A stretch of DNA of 64,000 nucleotides from Arthrobacter sp. OV608 (GTDB taxonomy: Bacteria; Actinomycetota; Actinomycetes; Actinomycetales; Micrococcaceae), in assembly GCA_900110595.1 (NCBI GenBank), contig FOEZ01000004.1, positions 248,001 through 312,000 of the forward strand. Reading direction: 5' to 3'. Below, piece after piece: positions 48,792 to 57,894 of the stretch (within the stretch, counting starts at the first letter, position 1; each line of letters starts with the position of its first letter). The notes beneath the pieces are model-generated. The model worked only from the letters and a program-made list of their open reading frames with translations, ran no database searches and was not told the origin of the DNA. A program made the position numbers and the translations under genes.

Positions 48792-51527
48792 TTAGACGAG
48801 TCCAGTCAGATCACCCCTGGAAGTTACGCCGAGCTTAGTGAAGACCTGGTACAAATGGCCTTCAACGGTTCGGACTGACACACCCATTTCCAGGGCGATG
48901 TCACGGTTAGAGGCTCCCCGGCCGGCGAGCCGCGCGATCTGGCGCTCCCGCGCGGTGAGCAGCGGGCTGCCGCTGCTGGGCATGATGGGAAGATTTGCCA
49001 CCGTGGCCGCCAGGATGTCCAGCCTGGCCTGGGCGGTGCGGGCGGAGACGGCGTCCCCGTCCTGCCGGGCGAAGTCCACGGCCAGCGCCATGCAGCGGGC
49101 TTCCACCGCGTCCAGTTCCAGCGTGGCCGCCAGTTCACCGGCTGCGAGGAGGGTTTTGGCGTCCTTGGTCCGGCTGCCCAGCGCAATGAGCCGGGAGACC
49201 TCTGCCAAAGGACCCTGCCGGTGCCCGGCGATGTCCTCCAGGAGGCGGAAGTCGGCGTCGCTGCCGTTGACCGTGGCAGCCAGCAGGCTGATTCCTGCCA
49301 TGGTGTAGATCCCTGCCCTCATGTGCCGCTCGGCCGACTGCTTCAGTCCGGCCACGGCTTCGGCGTCGCCCAGCCAGCGGCCGGCAACCAGGGCGCAGAA
49401 CTCAATGATTTTCTCGGCGGAAAAACTGGCTTTGCCGGGAGTCCTTTGGAGTTTGCCCAGATACTTCCGCGCCTGGGTGCCGTTGCCGGTCTGGGCATAT
49501 GCGAGGGCCGTTGCGGCGTAGGCCGAGCGGAGGGCGCTTTGGGCCGGCTGGAGCTCCAGCTGGGCCATCGCCGAAATCAACGGGTCCAGGGCCGCGCCGC
49601 CACGCCCCGAAAAAACATAGGCCAGGCCGGCCGCAAGTTCGGACGCGGCGCTCCGGTAAGGCATACGGTCCGGTTCGCCGTCGGGCCGCTGTCCGACAAG
49701 GTCGATGCAGCGGCGCCATTGCCCGGCGGTCAGCAGCACCACGAAGGCCTCCCTGGTGAACTGCTCGCGCAGGCCCACCACGTGGGACGCATCCGAGATT
49801 TGCCCGCCAATCCTCCGCATCAGGCTCAACGCGTCCATTTCCCGCCCCGTCATGGACAGTGCGCTCATCAGGATGACGGAAGCCTGCATCCGGTAGGACG
49901 TGTCCGGGTTGAGGGCCGGATCCGCTGCTGCCTCAAGCTCCGGAATCATGTCAGCGTAATCACCGGCGAACGCGCGGTACTCGAACCCGCTTAATGCCAC
50001 CCGGTGTGCGGCGGCAACGGCCCGGTGCGGCCACGTGGCGTGGCCTGTGGCGGCATCCAGCCTTTCCTTTGCCGCGGCAAGGAGAGCCGGAATCTTGCCT
50101 GCCTGCTCCGGAAGCCACAGCATCACCTGGGCCTTCGCCGCCACAACGTGGGCGTACTCTTCCACTCCCACGCTGTCCAGTTCGGGCTGCGAGATGTCAT
50201 CCAAGGCTGAAAGGGCCTGAACGGGCAGGTTCAGCTGAAGGTAGGCGGCGGCCTTGTGCCGCTGGGCCGGCACCCACTCCCGGTCCGTCCTCTTGAGCAT
50301 GTCCGCGTAGGACAGGGCGAAATGGGGATCAAAGAGTTGAACGGCGGCTTCAGCGGCGGCGAGGGCCAGTGCCGGGCTGAGTTCGGCTTCGCATTCATGG
50401 GTCCAGGCGGCGAAGGCCATCAGCTCATCGACTGCCATCTCCGCCGGCTCGGGTTCCGTCCCGCCCAGGAGCCCGCTCCGTAGCTCCCGCCGCCGGGCAA
50501 TGCTCAACCAGGAGCGCACTACTTCGCCGATGTATTTCTCACGCAACGAGACCCAGCGGTGGTCGGAGTCGTCGATCTCCAGCAGGCCCGCGTCCTCCAT
50601 GTCTGCCACGACGTCGGCACTGTAGAGGGCAGTGAGCCTTCCGAGTTCCACACGCCGGGCGCAGGAAAGCATTTCGATGACTTCGCGGGTTTCCGGCGTC
50701 TCCCTGGACCAGCGGGAGCGGACGATGTCATCAAGGCTGGCGGCGCCGTCGAGCACCACTTTGTCGCGAAGCGTCCAGACGGAGTCGGAAAGGACCAGGT
50801 TCCCGGAAAGTTTTTGTTCGGTGACCAGGGCCTTCAGCAGCAGCGGGTTGCCGCCCACCGTGTGGTGGTAAGTGGCAACCAGAGAAGCGGAGACCCGGTG
50901 GCCCAGCAGGGACAGCAGCACCTGGCGCGTTTGCAGTTCATTCAGGTTGCTGAGCCGGACCTCGGTCAGGCGCCGGTCCGTGAGCAGCCAGTGGAAGTCC
51001 GGGGGAAGGTCGCTGATCTTCGGTGCGACGGCGATGATCTTTGCGGTGCCGGTCAGGAGTACGTTCAGGAGCACCCCGGCGCTCATGTCGTCAATGCTTC
51101 CGGACGTATCAAGGGTGATGACGCAGGGCCGCCCGGCGGCATCGCTCCGGATCAAGGAGGTGATGCCGCGCAGGATGGCGGTGGGCGAGCCCATGTACGC
51201 CTGGGGCAGGCGGGCGAGGAGGAAGGAAAGGCAGCCATAGGGGGTGTTGGCGCCGGAAGGGCCGCTGCGGAGTTGAAGCGACCAGGTATCAGGGCCAAGG
51301 TCGGCCACTGCGGCCCGGGCAAGTGATGACTTTCCCACGCCTCTGCCGCCGGTGATAACGACGCCGAGGGAATCGTCAGTGGTCAGCGCTGCCCGGATGG
51401 ATTCAAGGTTTGCGCTGCGGGCAGGGGCAGACCACTGTTGCCCCCCTGGTGTTCCGGAGGTTTCGGTCTGCAGCCCAGCGCCCTGAGGTGTTGACCCACG
51501 TCCCCAGCTGAGTGGCTCGATTGACAT
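48792..51527 (-). CDS. Large LuxR-family ATPase regulator (first of tandem pair)
   Basis: STAND-type transcriptional regulator of 911 residues. Walker A is ITGGRGVGKSSLARA at about 70 and Walker B VITLDTSGSIDD follows at about 140 (a weak form lacking the usual acidic pair). After a winged-helix and a TPR-like helical middle, the C-terminal LuxR domain reads LTARERQIARLAGRGASNRDIALEMGV, then VRTVEGHLYQVFTKLGV. ATG at 51527 is preferred: GGGG lies 8 nt upstream; an ATG 24 codons earlier (51599) has no site. Paralogous to the following gene and probably co-transcribed. Input signal and targets are unknown; no obvious target operon adjoins. Confidence 0.87.
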   Translation of the reverse strand: MSIEPLSWGRGSTPQGAGLQTETSGTPGGQQWSAPARSANLESIRAALTTDDSLGVVITGGRGVGKSSLARAAVADLGPDTWSLQLRSGPSGANTPYGCLSFLLARLPQAYMGSPTAILRGITSLIRSDAAGRPCVITLDTSGSIDDMSAGVLLNVLLTGTAKIIAVAPKISDLPPDFHWLLTDRRLTEVRLSNLNELQTRQVLLSLLGHRVSASLVATYHHTVGGNPLLLKALVTEQKLSGNLVLSDSVWTLRDKVVLDGAASLDDIVRSRWSRETPETREVIEMLSCARRVELGRLTALYSADVVADMEDAGLLEIDDSDHRWVSLREKYIGEVVRSWLSIARRRELRSGLLGGTEPEPAEMAVDELMAFAAWTHECEAELSPALALAAAEAAVQLFDPHFALSYADMLKRTDREWVPAQRHKAAAYLQLNLPVQALSALDDISQPELDSVGVEEYAHVVAAKAQVMLWLPEQAGKIPALLAAAKERLDAATGHATWPHRAVAAAHRVALSGFEYRAFAGDYADMIPELEAAADPALNPDTSYRMQASVILMSALSMTGREMDALSLMRRIGGQISDASHVVGLREQFTREAFVVLLTAGQWRRCIDLVGQRPDGEPDRMPYRSAASELAAGLAYVFSGRGGAALDPLISAMAQLELQPAQSALRSAYAATALAYAQTGNGTQARKYLGKLQRTPGKASFSAEKIIEFCALVAGRWLGDAEAVAGLKQSAERHMRAGIYTMAGISLLAATVNGSDADFRLLEDIAGHRQGPLAEVSRLIALGSRTKDAKTLLAAGELAATLELDAVEARCMALAVDFARQDGDAVSARTAQARLDILAATVANLPIMPSSGSPLLTARERQIARLAGRGASNRDIALEMGVSVRTVEGHLYQVFTKLGVTSRGDLTGLV

Positions 51528-51649
51528 GAACTTATCCCCTACGTCCCCTGGTGGCGGGATGTAGCCCCATTGCTCCCCCGCCTTGGAGTTAGAGTACATC
51601 GTCGTGCAGACAAGGAAACAGGTTCATGCGACTTTAAGTTTTTATGTCG

Positions 51650-52240
51650 CTATCGCTCAGACTTTGCAGAATGGAACTTCTGCTGCGCCGCCAGCAGTCC
51701 GTCACGCGCCAGCAACTCCGCTGCATCGGCCGCCTCATCCAGCAGGAAGGGCAGCTCTTTGAGCTCGGCTGTGCCGAAATCCCGCAGCACGAAGTCGGCG
51801 GTGTCCATCCGGCCGGGCGGCCGGCCCACTCCTACACGGACGCGGTAGTAGTCCTTGGTGCCGAGCGCTTTGGAGATGTCGCGCAGCCCGTTGTGGCCGC
51901 CTTCTCCCCCGCCAATCTTGAGCTTGACCGTATTGAAGGGGATGTCGATTTCATCGTGCACTGCCACCACATGATCCGGGTCGATGCCGTAGAAATTGGC
52001 CAGGGCCGAGACAGGGCCGCCTGAAACGTTCATGTAGCTCATGGGTTTGGCCAGCACCACGCGGGGGCCGCCGATTCCAAGCCGCCCCTCCACCACCTGT
52101 GCCCGCGCCTTGTGGGTCTTGAAACCTGCCCCCACCCGGCCTGCGAGTTCGTCCAGCACCATCTGGCCCACGTTATGCCTGTTGCCTTGATACTGGGCTC
52201 CGGGGTTTCCGAGGCCGACGATCAGCCAGGTGTCAGTCAT
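51650..52240 (-). CDS. pth: Peptidyl-tRNA hydrolase
   Basis: Enzyme of 196 residues that frees tRNA from peptidyl-tRNA dropped by the ribosome. Motifs: [21 protein letters not shown] with the catalytic His22, [13 protein letters not shown] with the conserved Asn, [12 protein letters not shown] with the Asp, and [13 protein letters not shown]. Length is normal. It lies downstream of rplY on the same strand, a common actinobacterial order (glmU-prs-rplY-pth). Confidence 0.96.
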   Translation of the reverse strand: MTDTWLIVGLGNPGAQYQGNRHNVGQMVLDELAGRVGAGFKTHKARAQVVEGRLGIGGPRVVLAKPMSYMNVSGGPVSALANFYGIDPDHVVAVHDEIDIPFNTVKLKIGGGEGGHNGLRDISKALGTKDYYRVRVGVGRPPGRMDTADFVLRDFGTAELKELPFLLDEAADAAELLARDGLLAAQQKFHSAKSER

Positions 52241-52336
52241 GGGTCAATCCTAAAGTGGAGTATTGGGACGCGCGGCAAGTGGGCAGAGACGACAGTGGCC
52301 GGACCCTTGGGGTCCGGCCACTGCACATCAGCGGAA

Positions 52337-52933
52337 TTACTCGGCCGCTGCCGCGGAAGCGCCTTCAGCAGATTCCTCGGCGCCTTCCTCGGCGGACTCG
52401 GTGGCCTCGGAGATGTTCACAACGAGTGCATCGGCGTCGGCCAGCAGGACGGCGCCCTTGGGCAGGACCAGGTCGGAAGCGTGGATGTGCTGTCCGGCGG
52501 TGCGGCCTTCGATGTTAACCTCGACGGCGGTGGGCAGGTGGGTTGCCTCAGCCTCGAGCGAGATGACGGTCAGTTCCTGGTTGTAGGCGTTGCCGGGGGC
52601 AACTTCGCCAACAACGTGGACGGGGATGTCAACGGTGACCTTTTCGCCCTGGCGGACGGTCAGCAGGTCGATGTGCTCGATGATCTGCTTGATCGGGTCG
52701 CGCTGGACATCCTTCACGAGGGCCAGGTGGCCTTCACCGTTGATGTCCAGGGACAGCAGGGCGTTGGCCGTGCGGACAGCCAGGGTGGTGGCCTTGGCCG
52801 GGAGGGTGATGTGGATGGGCTCTGCGCCGTGGCCGTAGATGACGGCGGGGATCTGGTTGTTCATCCGGGCGCGGCGGGCATAGCCCTTGCCGAATTCGGT
52901 GCGTACTTCTGCTGCGAGCTTCTGCTCAGACAT
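52337..52933 (-). CDS. rplY: 50S ribosomal protein L25/general stress protein Ctc
   Basis: 5S rRNA-binding protein of 198 residues with the L25 N-terminal domain (LAAEVRTEFGKGYARRARM, IPAVIYGHGAEPIHITL, KDVQRDPIKQIIEHIDLL) and the C-terminal beta domain of the TL5/Ctc type (VTVDIPVHVVGEVAPGN, LPTAVEVNIEGRTAGQHI). The tail is acidic and Ala-rich (ESAEEGAEESAEGAS), a frequent actinobacterial extension. AAGGAG precedes the ATG. Confidence 0.96.
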   Translation of the reverse strand: MSEQKLAAEVRTEFGKGYARRARMNNQIPAVIYGHGAEPIHITLPAKATTLAVRTANALLSLDINGEGHLALVKDVQRDPIKQIIEHIDLLTVRQGEKVTVDIPVHVVGEVAPGNAYNQELTVISLEAEATHLPTAVEVNIEGRTAGQHIHASDLVLPKGAVLLADADALVVNISEATESAEEGAEESAEGASAAAAE

Positions 52934-53164
52934 GGAGATCTCCTTGAAAACTAAACGGTGTTCAGCAAGGGCGGAGGTCTGTTGCGACCTTCAACGCCAG
53001 GCGGCCCGGAGGCGGCCCACTTCGAAGGGAGATTCAGACCCAGTCGATAACGGAGACTGCAGTCCGGTTCCCGCAGCTGCGGCAACCGGCGTTCTCCCTC
53101 GCCAAGGTATCGCTGAAGAGTCTACCAGCGCCGGACCGGATGGCCGAATCGGGTCCGGGCCGGC

Positions 53165-53216
53165 GCCGGTGGTTGAGCTTGTGAAACCAGGGTTTCGACC
53201 AAGCTCAACCACCGGC
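53165..53216. repeat. Palindromic dispersed intergenic repeat, possible terminator of prs
   Basis: 17-bp arms (53165-53181 with 53200-53216) carrying GGTGGTTGAGCTTG, with inner pairing GAAACC/GGTTTC. It starts 8 bp after the prs stop. The core GGTTGAGC-x-x-GTCGAAACC type recurs at 16014-16042; I recall such elements as common in Arthrobacter intergenic DNA. Confidence 0.7.
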
Positions 53217-53223
53217 AGTGTGG

Positions 53224-54204
53224 TCAGGCTTTGCCGTCGAAGAGGCTGGTGACGGAGCCGTCGTCGAACACTTCACGGACGGCGCGGGCGATCAGCGGCG
53301 CGATCGAGAGCACCGTCAGCTGCGGGAAGCGCTGAGATGCGGAAAGCGGCAGGGTGTTGGTGACCACTACCTCACGGGCACCGGACTCCGAGAGGCGCTG
53401 CGCGGCCGGCTCGGAGAAGACTGCGTGCGTGGCCGCGATGATGACGTCCTTGGCTCCGGCGTTCTTCAGCACATTGACTGCGCCGGAGATGGTTCCGCCG
53501 GTGTCGATCATGTCGTCGATCAGCACGCAGGTGCGGCCTTCGATCTGGCCCACCACGGTCTTGGAAACGGCCTGGTTGGGAACGGTCAGGTCCCGGCTCT
53601 TGTGCACGAAGGCCAGCGGGGCGCCGCCCAGGCGCTCAGCCCACTGCTCCGCGACGCGCACACGCCCGGTGTCCGGCGAAACCACGGTGATGTTTTCCGC
53701 GTTCACCCGGGTCCGGATGTAATCGGCAAGCAGCGGGATGGCCATCAGGTGGTCCACCGGGCCGTCGAAGAATCCCTGGATCTGCGAGGTGTGCAGGTCT
53801 ACGCTCATGATGCGGTCCGCACCCGCGGTCTTGTATAGGTCTGCCACCAGGCGGGCCGAGATGGGTTCGCGGCCGCGGCCCTTTTTGTCCTGCCGCGCGT
53901 ACGGGTAAAAGGGTGAAACAACAGTGATGCGCTTCGCGGAGGCCCGTTTCAGCGAGTCGATCATGATCAGCTGTTCCATCAGCCAGTTGTTCAGCGGGGC
54001 GGGGTGCGCCTGGATGACGAAGGCGTCAGTTCCGCGGACGCTTTCGCCTGCTCGCACGTAGATCTCACCGTTGGCGAAGTCGTAGGCATCCACCGGCAGC
54101 AGTTCAGTGCCCAGTTCCTTGGCGATCTCCCGGGCCAGCTCGGGGTGGGCACGGCCGGTGGCCAGCACCAGCTTCTTTTCGCCGCGCGCCGTGATTTCGC
54201 TCAT
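53224..54204 (-). CDS. prs: Ribose-phosphate pyrophosphokinase
   Basis: PRPP synthetase of 326 residues: ribose-5-phosphate plus ATP gives PRPP for nucleotides, histidine and arabinan precursors. Motifs: VLATGRAHPELAREIAKELG, YVRAGESVRGTDAFVIQ, PFYPYARQDKKGRGREPISARLVADL, VDLHTSQIQGFFDGPVDHL (metal and ribose-5-P site) and CVLIDDMIDTGGTI (PRPP loop). Two bases separate it from glmU, so they share a transcript. Confidence 0.97.
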   Translation of the reverse strand: MSEITARGEKKLVLATGRAHPELAREIAKELGTELLPVDAYDFANGEIYVRAGESVRGTDAFVIQAHPAPLNNWLMEQLIMIDSLKRASAKRITVVSPFYPYARQDKKGRGREPISARLVADLYKTAGADRIMSVDLHTSQIQGFFDGPVDHLMAIPLLADYIRTRVNAENITVVSPDTGRVRVAEQWAERLGGAPLAFVHKSRDLTVPNQAVSKTVVGQIEGRTCVLIDDMIDTGGTISGAVNVLKNAGAKDVIIAATHAVFSEPAAQRLSESGAREVVVTNTLPLSASQRFPQLTVLSIAPLIARAVREVFDDGSVTSLFDGKA

Positions 54205-54206
54205 TA

Positions 54207-55685
54207 TTACTTGCCCTCTTCTGTAGATGCCGGGGTACTTGAGGAATGTGAGGTGGCTGCCTGGGCCAGTTCGGCGGAGCGGGTGCCGGGCCGGTTGGCC
54301 TGCACCCAGCCCTCGGTGTTGCGCTGAGCAGCAACCGTCAGGGCCAGCGCGCCCGCCGGAACGTCCTTGCGGATCACCGCGCCGGCGCCGCTGTAGGCAC
54401 CGTCCCCCACGGTGACCGGGGCAACAAAGACAGTATTGGAGCCGGTCCGGACGCCTGAGCCGATGACCGTGCGGTGCTTCTTCTCGCCGTCGTAATTGGC
54501 AGTGATATTGCCGCAGCCGATGTTGGTGTCCTCGCCGATCTCGGCGTCGCCGGCGTAGCCAAGGTGAGACAGCTTGGAGCCGCGGCCGATGGTGACGTTC
54601 TTGGTCTCATAGAACGCGCCGATCTTGCCGCTTTCGCCCAGGACAGTGCCGGGACGCAGGTAGGTAAAGGGGCCGACGGCGGCGTCCGGGCCGATGACCG
54701 CGCCGGAACCATGGGTGCGGACCACTTTCGCGCCTTCGCCGACGGTGACGTCGGTCAGGGTGGTGTCAGGGCCAACGACGGCGTCCCGTGCCACGCTGGT
54801 AGCACCGTGCAGCTGGGTGTTGGGCAGGAGCCGGACGTCCTCTTCGAGGGTCACGGAGGAATCGATCCAGGTGGTGGACGGGTCCACCACGGTGACGCCC
54901 GCCCGCATCCAGGCTTCCACGACGCGGCGGTTCAGTTCAGCGCCGAGGGCAGCGAGCTGGACGCGGTCGTTCGCGCCTTCCACCTGCCACCGGTCTGCGG
55001 TGACGACGGCGGCCACGCGGCCACCTGCCTGACGGGCCAGTGCGAGCACGTCGGTGAGGTACTTTTCGCCCTGCGAGTTGTCGGTGGTGACGTGGGCCAG
55101 CGCGTTGCGGAGGACAGCGGCGTCGAAGGCGTAGATGCCGGAGTTGACTTCGCGGATGAGGCGCTCGGCATCGGAGGCATCCTTGTGTTCGCGGATGCCG
55201 GTGACGGTGCCGTCTTCGGCGCGCAGGATCCGGCCATATCCGGTGGCGTCGTCCAGGACAGCGGTGAGGACCGTGACCGCGTTGGCCTCGCGTTCGTGCG
55301 TGGCCACCAGTTCGGCCAGCAGGTCCCCGGAAAGAAGCGGCACATCGCCGTAGGTCACCACGACCGTTCCCGTGAGGATCTGCTCGGCGTCGAGGGCCTG
55401 CAGGGCGACCTCCACAGCGCGGCCGGTTCCGGGGACGTCGTCCTGGTCCACGATCAGCGCGGCCGGATCAAGGTCGGAGAGGTGGCGTGCCACGAGGTCG
55501 CGCTCGTGGCGGACCACCACGGCCAGCTGGCGGGGGTTGATGCTCCGTGCTGCCAGGAGCGCATGCCCCACCATGGACCTGCCGCCGATTTCATGCAGGA
55601 TCTTGGGGGTACGCGATTTCATCCGGGTACCGGCGCCTGCCGCCAGGACGATGACTGCGGCCGGGCCGGTGTTCTCGGGGATCAC
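54207..55685 (-). CDS. glmU: Bifunctional UDP-GlcNAc pyrophosphorylase / glucosamine-1-phosphate acetyltransferase
   Basis: Cytosolic enzyme of 492 residues for the last two steps to UDP-GlcNAc, the peptidoglycan precursor. The uridyltransferase domain opens with IVLAAGAGTRMKSRTPKILHE and holds TYGDVPLL. The C-terminal left-handed beta helix has hexapeptide repeats from about 265, with the acetyl-transfer His in GAFYETKNVTIG/HLGYAGDAEIGE and NYDGEKKHRTVIG. The C-terminal 35 residues are a Ser/Thr/Ala tail. GTG start. Downstream of tRNA-Gln. Confidence 0.97.
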   Translation of the reverse strand: MIPENTGPAAVIVLAAGAGTRMKSRTPKILHEIGGRSMVGHALLAARSINPRQLAVVVRHERDLVARHLSDLDPAALIVDQDDVPGTGRAVEVALQALDAEQILTGTVVVTYGDVPLLSGDLLAELVATHEREANAVTVLTAVLDDATGYGRILRAEDGTVTGIREHKDASDAERLIREVNSGIYAFDAAVLRNALAHVTTDNSQGEKYLTDVLALARQAGGRVAAVVTADRWQVEGANDRVQLAALGAELNRRVVEAWMRAGVTVVDPSTTWIDSSVTLEEDVRLLPNTQLHGATSVARDAVVGPDTTLTDVTVGEGAKVVRTHGSGAVIGPDAAVGPFTYLRPGTVLGESGKIGAFYETKNVTIGRGSKLSHLGYAGDAEIGEDTNIGCGNITANYDGEKKHRTVIGSGVRTGSNTVFVAPVTVGDGAYSGAGAVIRKDVPAGALALTVAAQRNTEGWVQANRPGTRSAELAQAATSHSSSTPASTEEGK

Positions 55686-55793
55686 GTACGGGCTCTCCTT
55701 GCTTGGTTATGCTGGCGCTTGCGGCGCCCGCCCGGCTTCCAGCCGGCGGGGCAACCGATTTGTCGTGCTGACTGAACGCTTCTGGCACAGCAG

Positions 55794-55865
55794 TTCCGCC
55801 CATAGGATTCGAACCTATACTCCACGGCTCCAAAGGCCGGGGTGCTGCCGTTACACCAGAGCGGA
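55794..55865 (-). tRNA. tRNA-Gln (anticodon TTG)
   Basis: 72 nt. The acceptor stem pairs TCCGCTC with GGGCGGA; the D arm GGTG...CACC; the anticodon loop CTTTGGA gives TTG at positions 34-36; the T arm ATAGGTTCGAATCCTAT is a perfect stem with TTCGAAT loop. Discriminator base A; CCA is not encoded. Lies between the ABC-F gene and glmU. Confidence 0.96.
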
Positions 55866-56029
55866 CCGTGCCGAAGGCGCAAGCCCCGGGCACAAGTCCC
55901 TATTTTGCCACGGGTTCGGGCCGCCGCGCGACACGGGGCCGCCCGGCACGGACCATAGGGGCCACAACGGTCGCCAGGCGGCGGCGACTGGCGGCTTCCG
56001 GAGTGGACCGTGATGCCGGGCTGAGCAGC

Positions 56030-57859
56030 CTATTGGCCCAGGACTTCGGAGGCTTCAAGCCATTCGAGCTCGAGCGCGTCCTTTTCGTCGGCGAGGTCCT
56101 TGAGCTCCTTGTTTTGTTCGGCGAGGGCGTCGAAATCGGACTGCTCCGTGCTCTTCACCATCTGGTCGTGGAGCTTCTTTTCCTGCTGTTCCAGCTTCTT
56201 GAGCTGGCGCTCGATCCTGTTCAGCGCTTTCCGGGCGTCGCGTTTTTGTGCTTCGGAAGGCCCGGCGGGGGCTGCAGCCGCCGCACCGGAGGTCCCGCCC
56301 GTGACGGGGTTGCCGCCGCCGGTAATGGTGGAACCAGCCAGGGTGGCTTCCCGGAGTTCCAGGTACTGGTCCACGCCGCGCGGCAGGGCGCGGATCTTGC
56401 CGTCGCCCAGGAGGGCCATCTGGTGGTCGGTGACGCGCTCCAGGAGGTACCGGTCGTGGCTCACCACAACAAGTGTTCCCGGCCAGCCGTCAAGGACGTC
56501 CTCCACTGCTGCGAGGGTGTCCGTGTCAAGGTCGTTGGTGGGCTCGTCGAGCATCAGCACGTTGGGCTCCCCCACCAGCAGCCGCAGCAGCTGGAGGCGG
56601 CGCCGCTCGCCGCCGGAGAGGTCCTTGACCGGGGTCCACTGCTTCTCGTTGGTGAAGCCAAGCTGCTCCACGAGCTGGCCTGCCGAAAACTCCTTGCCGC
56701 CCACGTTGAAGGATCGCTTCTCCCGCTCGATCACTTCGATCACCCGCAGGTCGGAGACGTCGTCGAGCTCCTTGACCTCCTGGGTCAGCACGGCCGTGAC
56801 CACGGTCTTGCCGCGCTTGAGTTTGCCGGACGTCGGCTCGATCTGGCCGTTGAGCAGTTTCAGCAGTGTGGTCTTGCCGGCACCATTGACACCCACCAGC
56901 CCCAGCCGCTCGCCGGGCGCGAGGCGCAGGGTGATGTTGTCAAAGAGTTTTTGCCCTTCGCTGCCGCCGAGGAAGTCCAGCGAGACGTTTTCCAGGTCCA
57001 GCACGTCCTTGCCGAGGCGGGCGGTGGCCATCTTGCTCAGTGCGGTGGAGTCCCTGGGCTCCGGGACATCGGCGATCAGGGCATTCGCCGCTTCAATCCG
57101 GAACTTCGGCTTGGCGGTCCGTGCCGGGGCACCCCGGCGCAGCCACGCGAGTTCCTTCTTGACCAGCTGCTGGCGCTTGCTTTCCATCACCGAAGCGGCG
57201 CGGTCCCGCTCGGCGCGGGCCAGGACGTACGCCGCGTAGCCGCCCTCGAAGGGATCCACGATGCCGTCGTGTACTTCCCAGGTTTTGTTGCAGACCTCAT
57301 CCAGGAACCAGCGGTCGTGGGTGACCACCAGGAAAGCGCCTTGGTTCGCCCGCCAGCGCGTCTTCAGGTGCCGGGACAGCCAGGCAACGCCTTCCACGTC
57401 CAGGTGGTTGGTGGGCTCGTCCAGCATGATGACGTCGTGGTCCTCAATCAGGAGCTTGGCCAGTGCAACACGGCGCTTCTGACCGCCGGACAGGGCGTGG
57501 ACGTTGGCGTGCCAGTCGACGTCGGACACCAGCCCGCCCATGATCTCGCGGATCTGCGGGTTCCGCGCCCATTCGTAATCCGCTTGGTCCCCCACGATCG
57601 CGGCACCGACTGTCAGGTCGCCGTCGAGCACGTCGCTTTGGTCCAGGTACCCCACGTTGACGTCCCCGCGTTTGGTAACGCGGCCGGAATCAGGGGTGGA
57701 CCGCAGCGCCAGCAGGCGCATCAGGGTGGACTTTCCGTCGCCGTTCCGTCCCACCATGCCAATGCGGTCACCCTCTTCAAGCCCGAGGGTGATGCCGTCC
57801 AGGACGGTGCGGGTGGCGTAGGAGACGGTGAGGTTCTCGCCGCCAAGAAGGTGTGCCAA
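56030..57859 (-). CDS. ABC-F family ATPase (Uup-like, with C-terminal coiled coil)
   Basis: Soluble protein of 609 residues with two ABC ATPase domains and no membrane part, a class that acts on the ribosome. Domain 1: Walker A GMVGRNGDGKSTL at about 33, signature LSGGQKRRVALAKLL, Walker B IMLDEPTNHLD. Linker with basic KKELAWLRRGAPARTAK at about 235-250. Domain 2: GLVGVNGAGKTTL at about 335, LSGGERRRLQLLRLL, LMLDEPTNDLD. The C terminus is a coiled coil (RKALNRIERQLKKLEQQEKKL). Start is TTG. Translation-factor or genome-stability role as in Uup is inferred. Confidence 0.94.
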   Translation of the reverse strand: MAHLLGGENLTVSYATRTVLDGITLGLEEGDRIGMVGRNGDGKSTLMRLLALRSTPDSGRVTKRGDVNVGYLDQSDVLDGDLTVGAAIVGDQADYEWARNPQIREIMGGLVSDVDWHANVHALSGGQKRRVALAKLLIEDHDVIMLDEPTNHLDVEGVAWLSRHLKTRWRANQGAFLVVTHDRWFLDEVCNKTWEVHDGIVDPFEGGYAAYVLARAERDRAASVMESKRQQLVKKELAWLRRGAPARTAKPKFRIEAANALIADVPEPRDSTALSKMATARLGKDVLDLENVSLDFLGGSEGQKLFDNITLRLAPGERLGLVGVNGAGKTTLLKLLNGQIEPTSGKLKRGKTVVTAVLTQEVKELDDVSDLRVIEVIEREKRSFNVGGKEFSAGQLVEQLGFTNEKQWTPVKDLSGGERRRLQLLRLLVGEPNVLMLDEPTNDLDTDTLAAVEDVLDGWPGTLVVVSHDRYLLERVTDHQMALLGDGKIRALPRGVDQYLELREATLAGSTITGGGNPVTGGTSGAAAAAPAGPSEAQKRDARKALNRIERQLKKLEQQEKKLHDQMVKSTEQSDFDALAEQNKELKDLADEKDALELEWLEASEVLGQ

Positions 57860-57894
57860 AGGGAACTGCTTTCTGCTGCTGGAAACTGTAGGTC

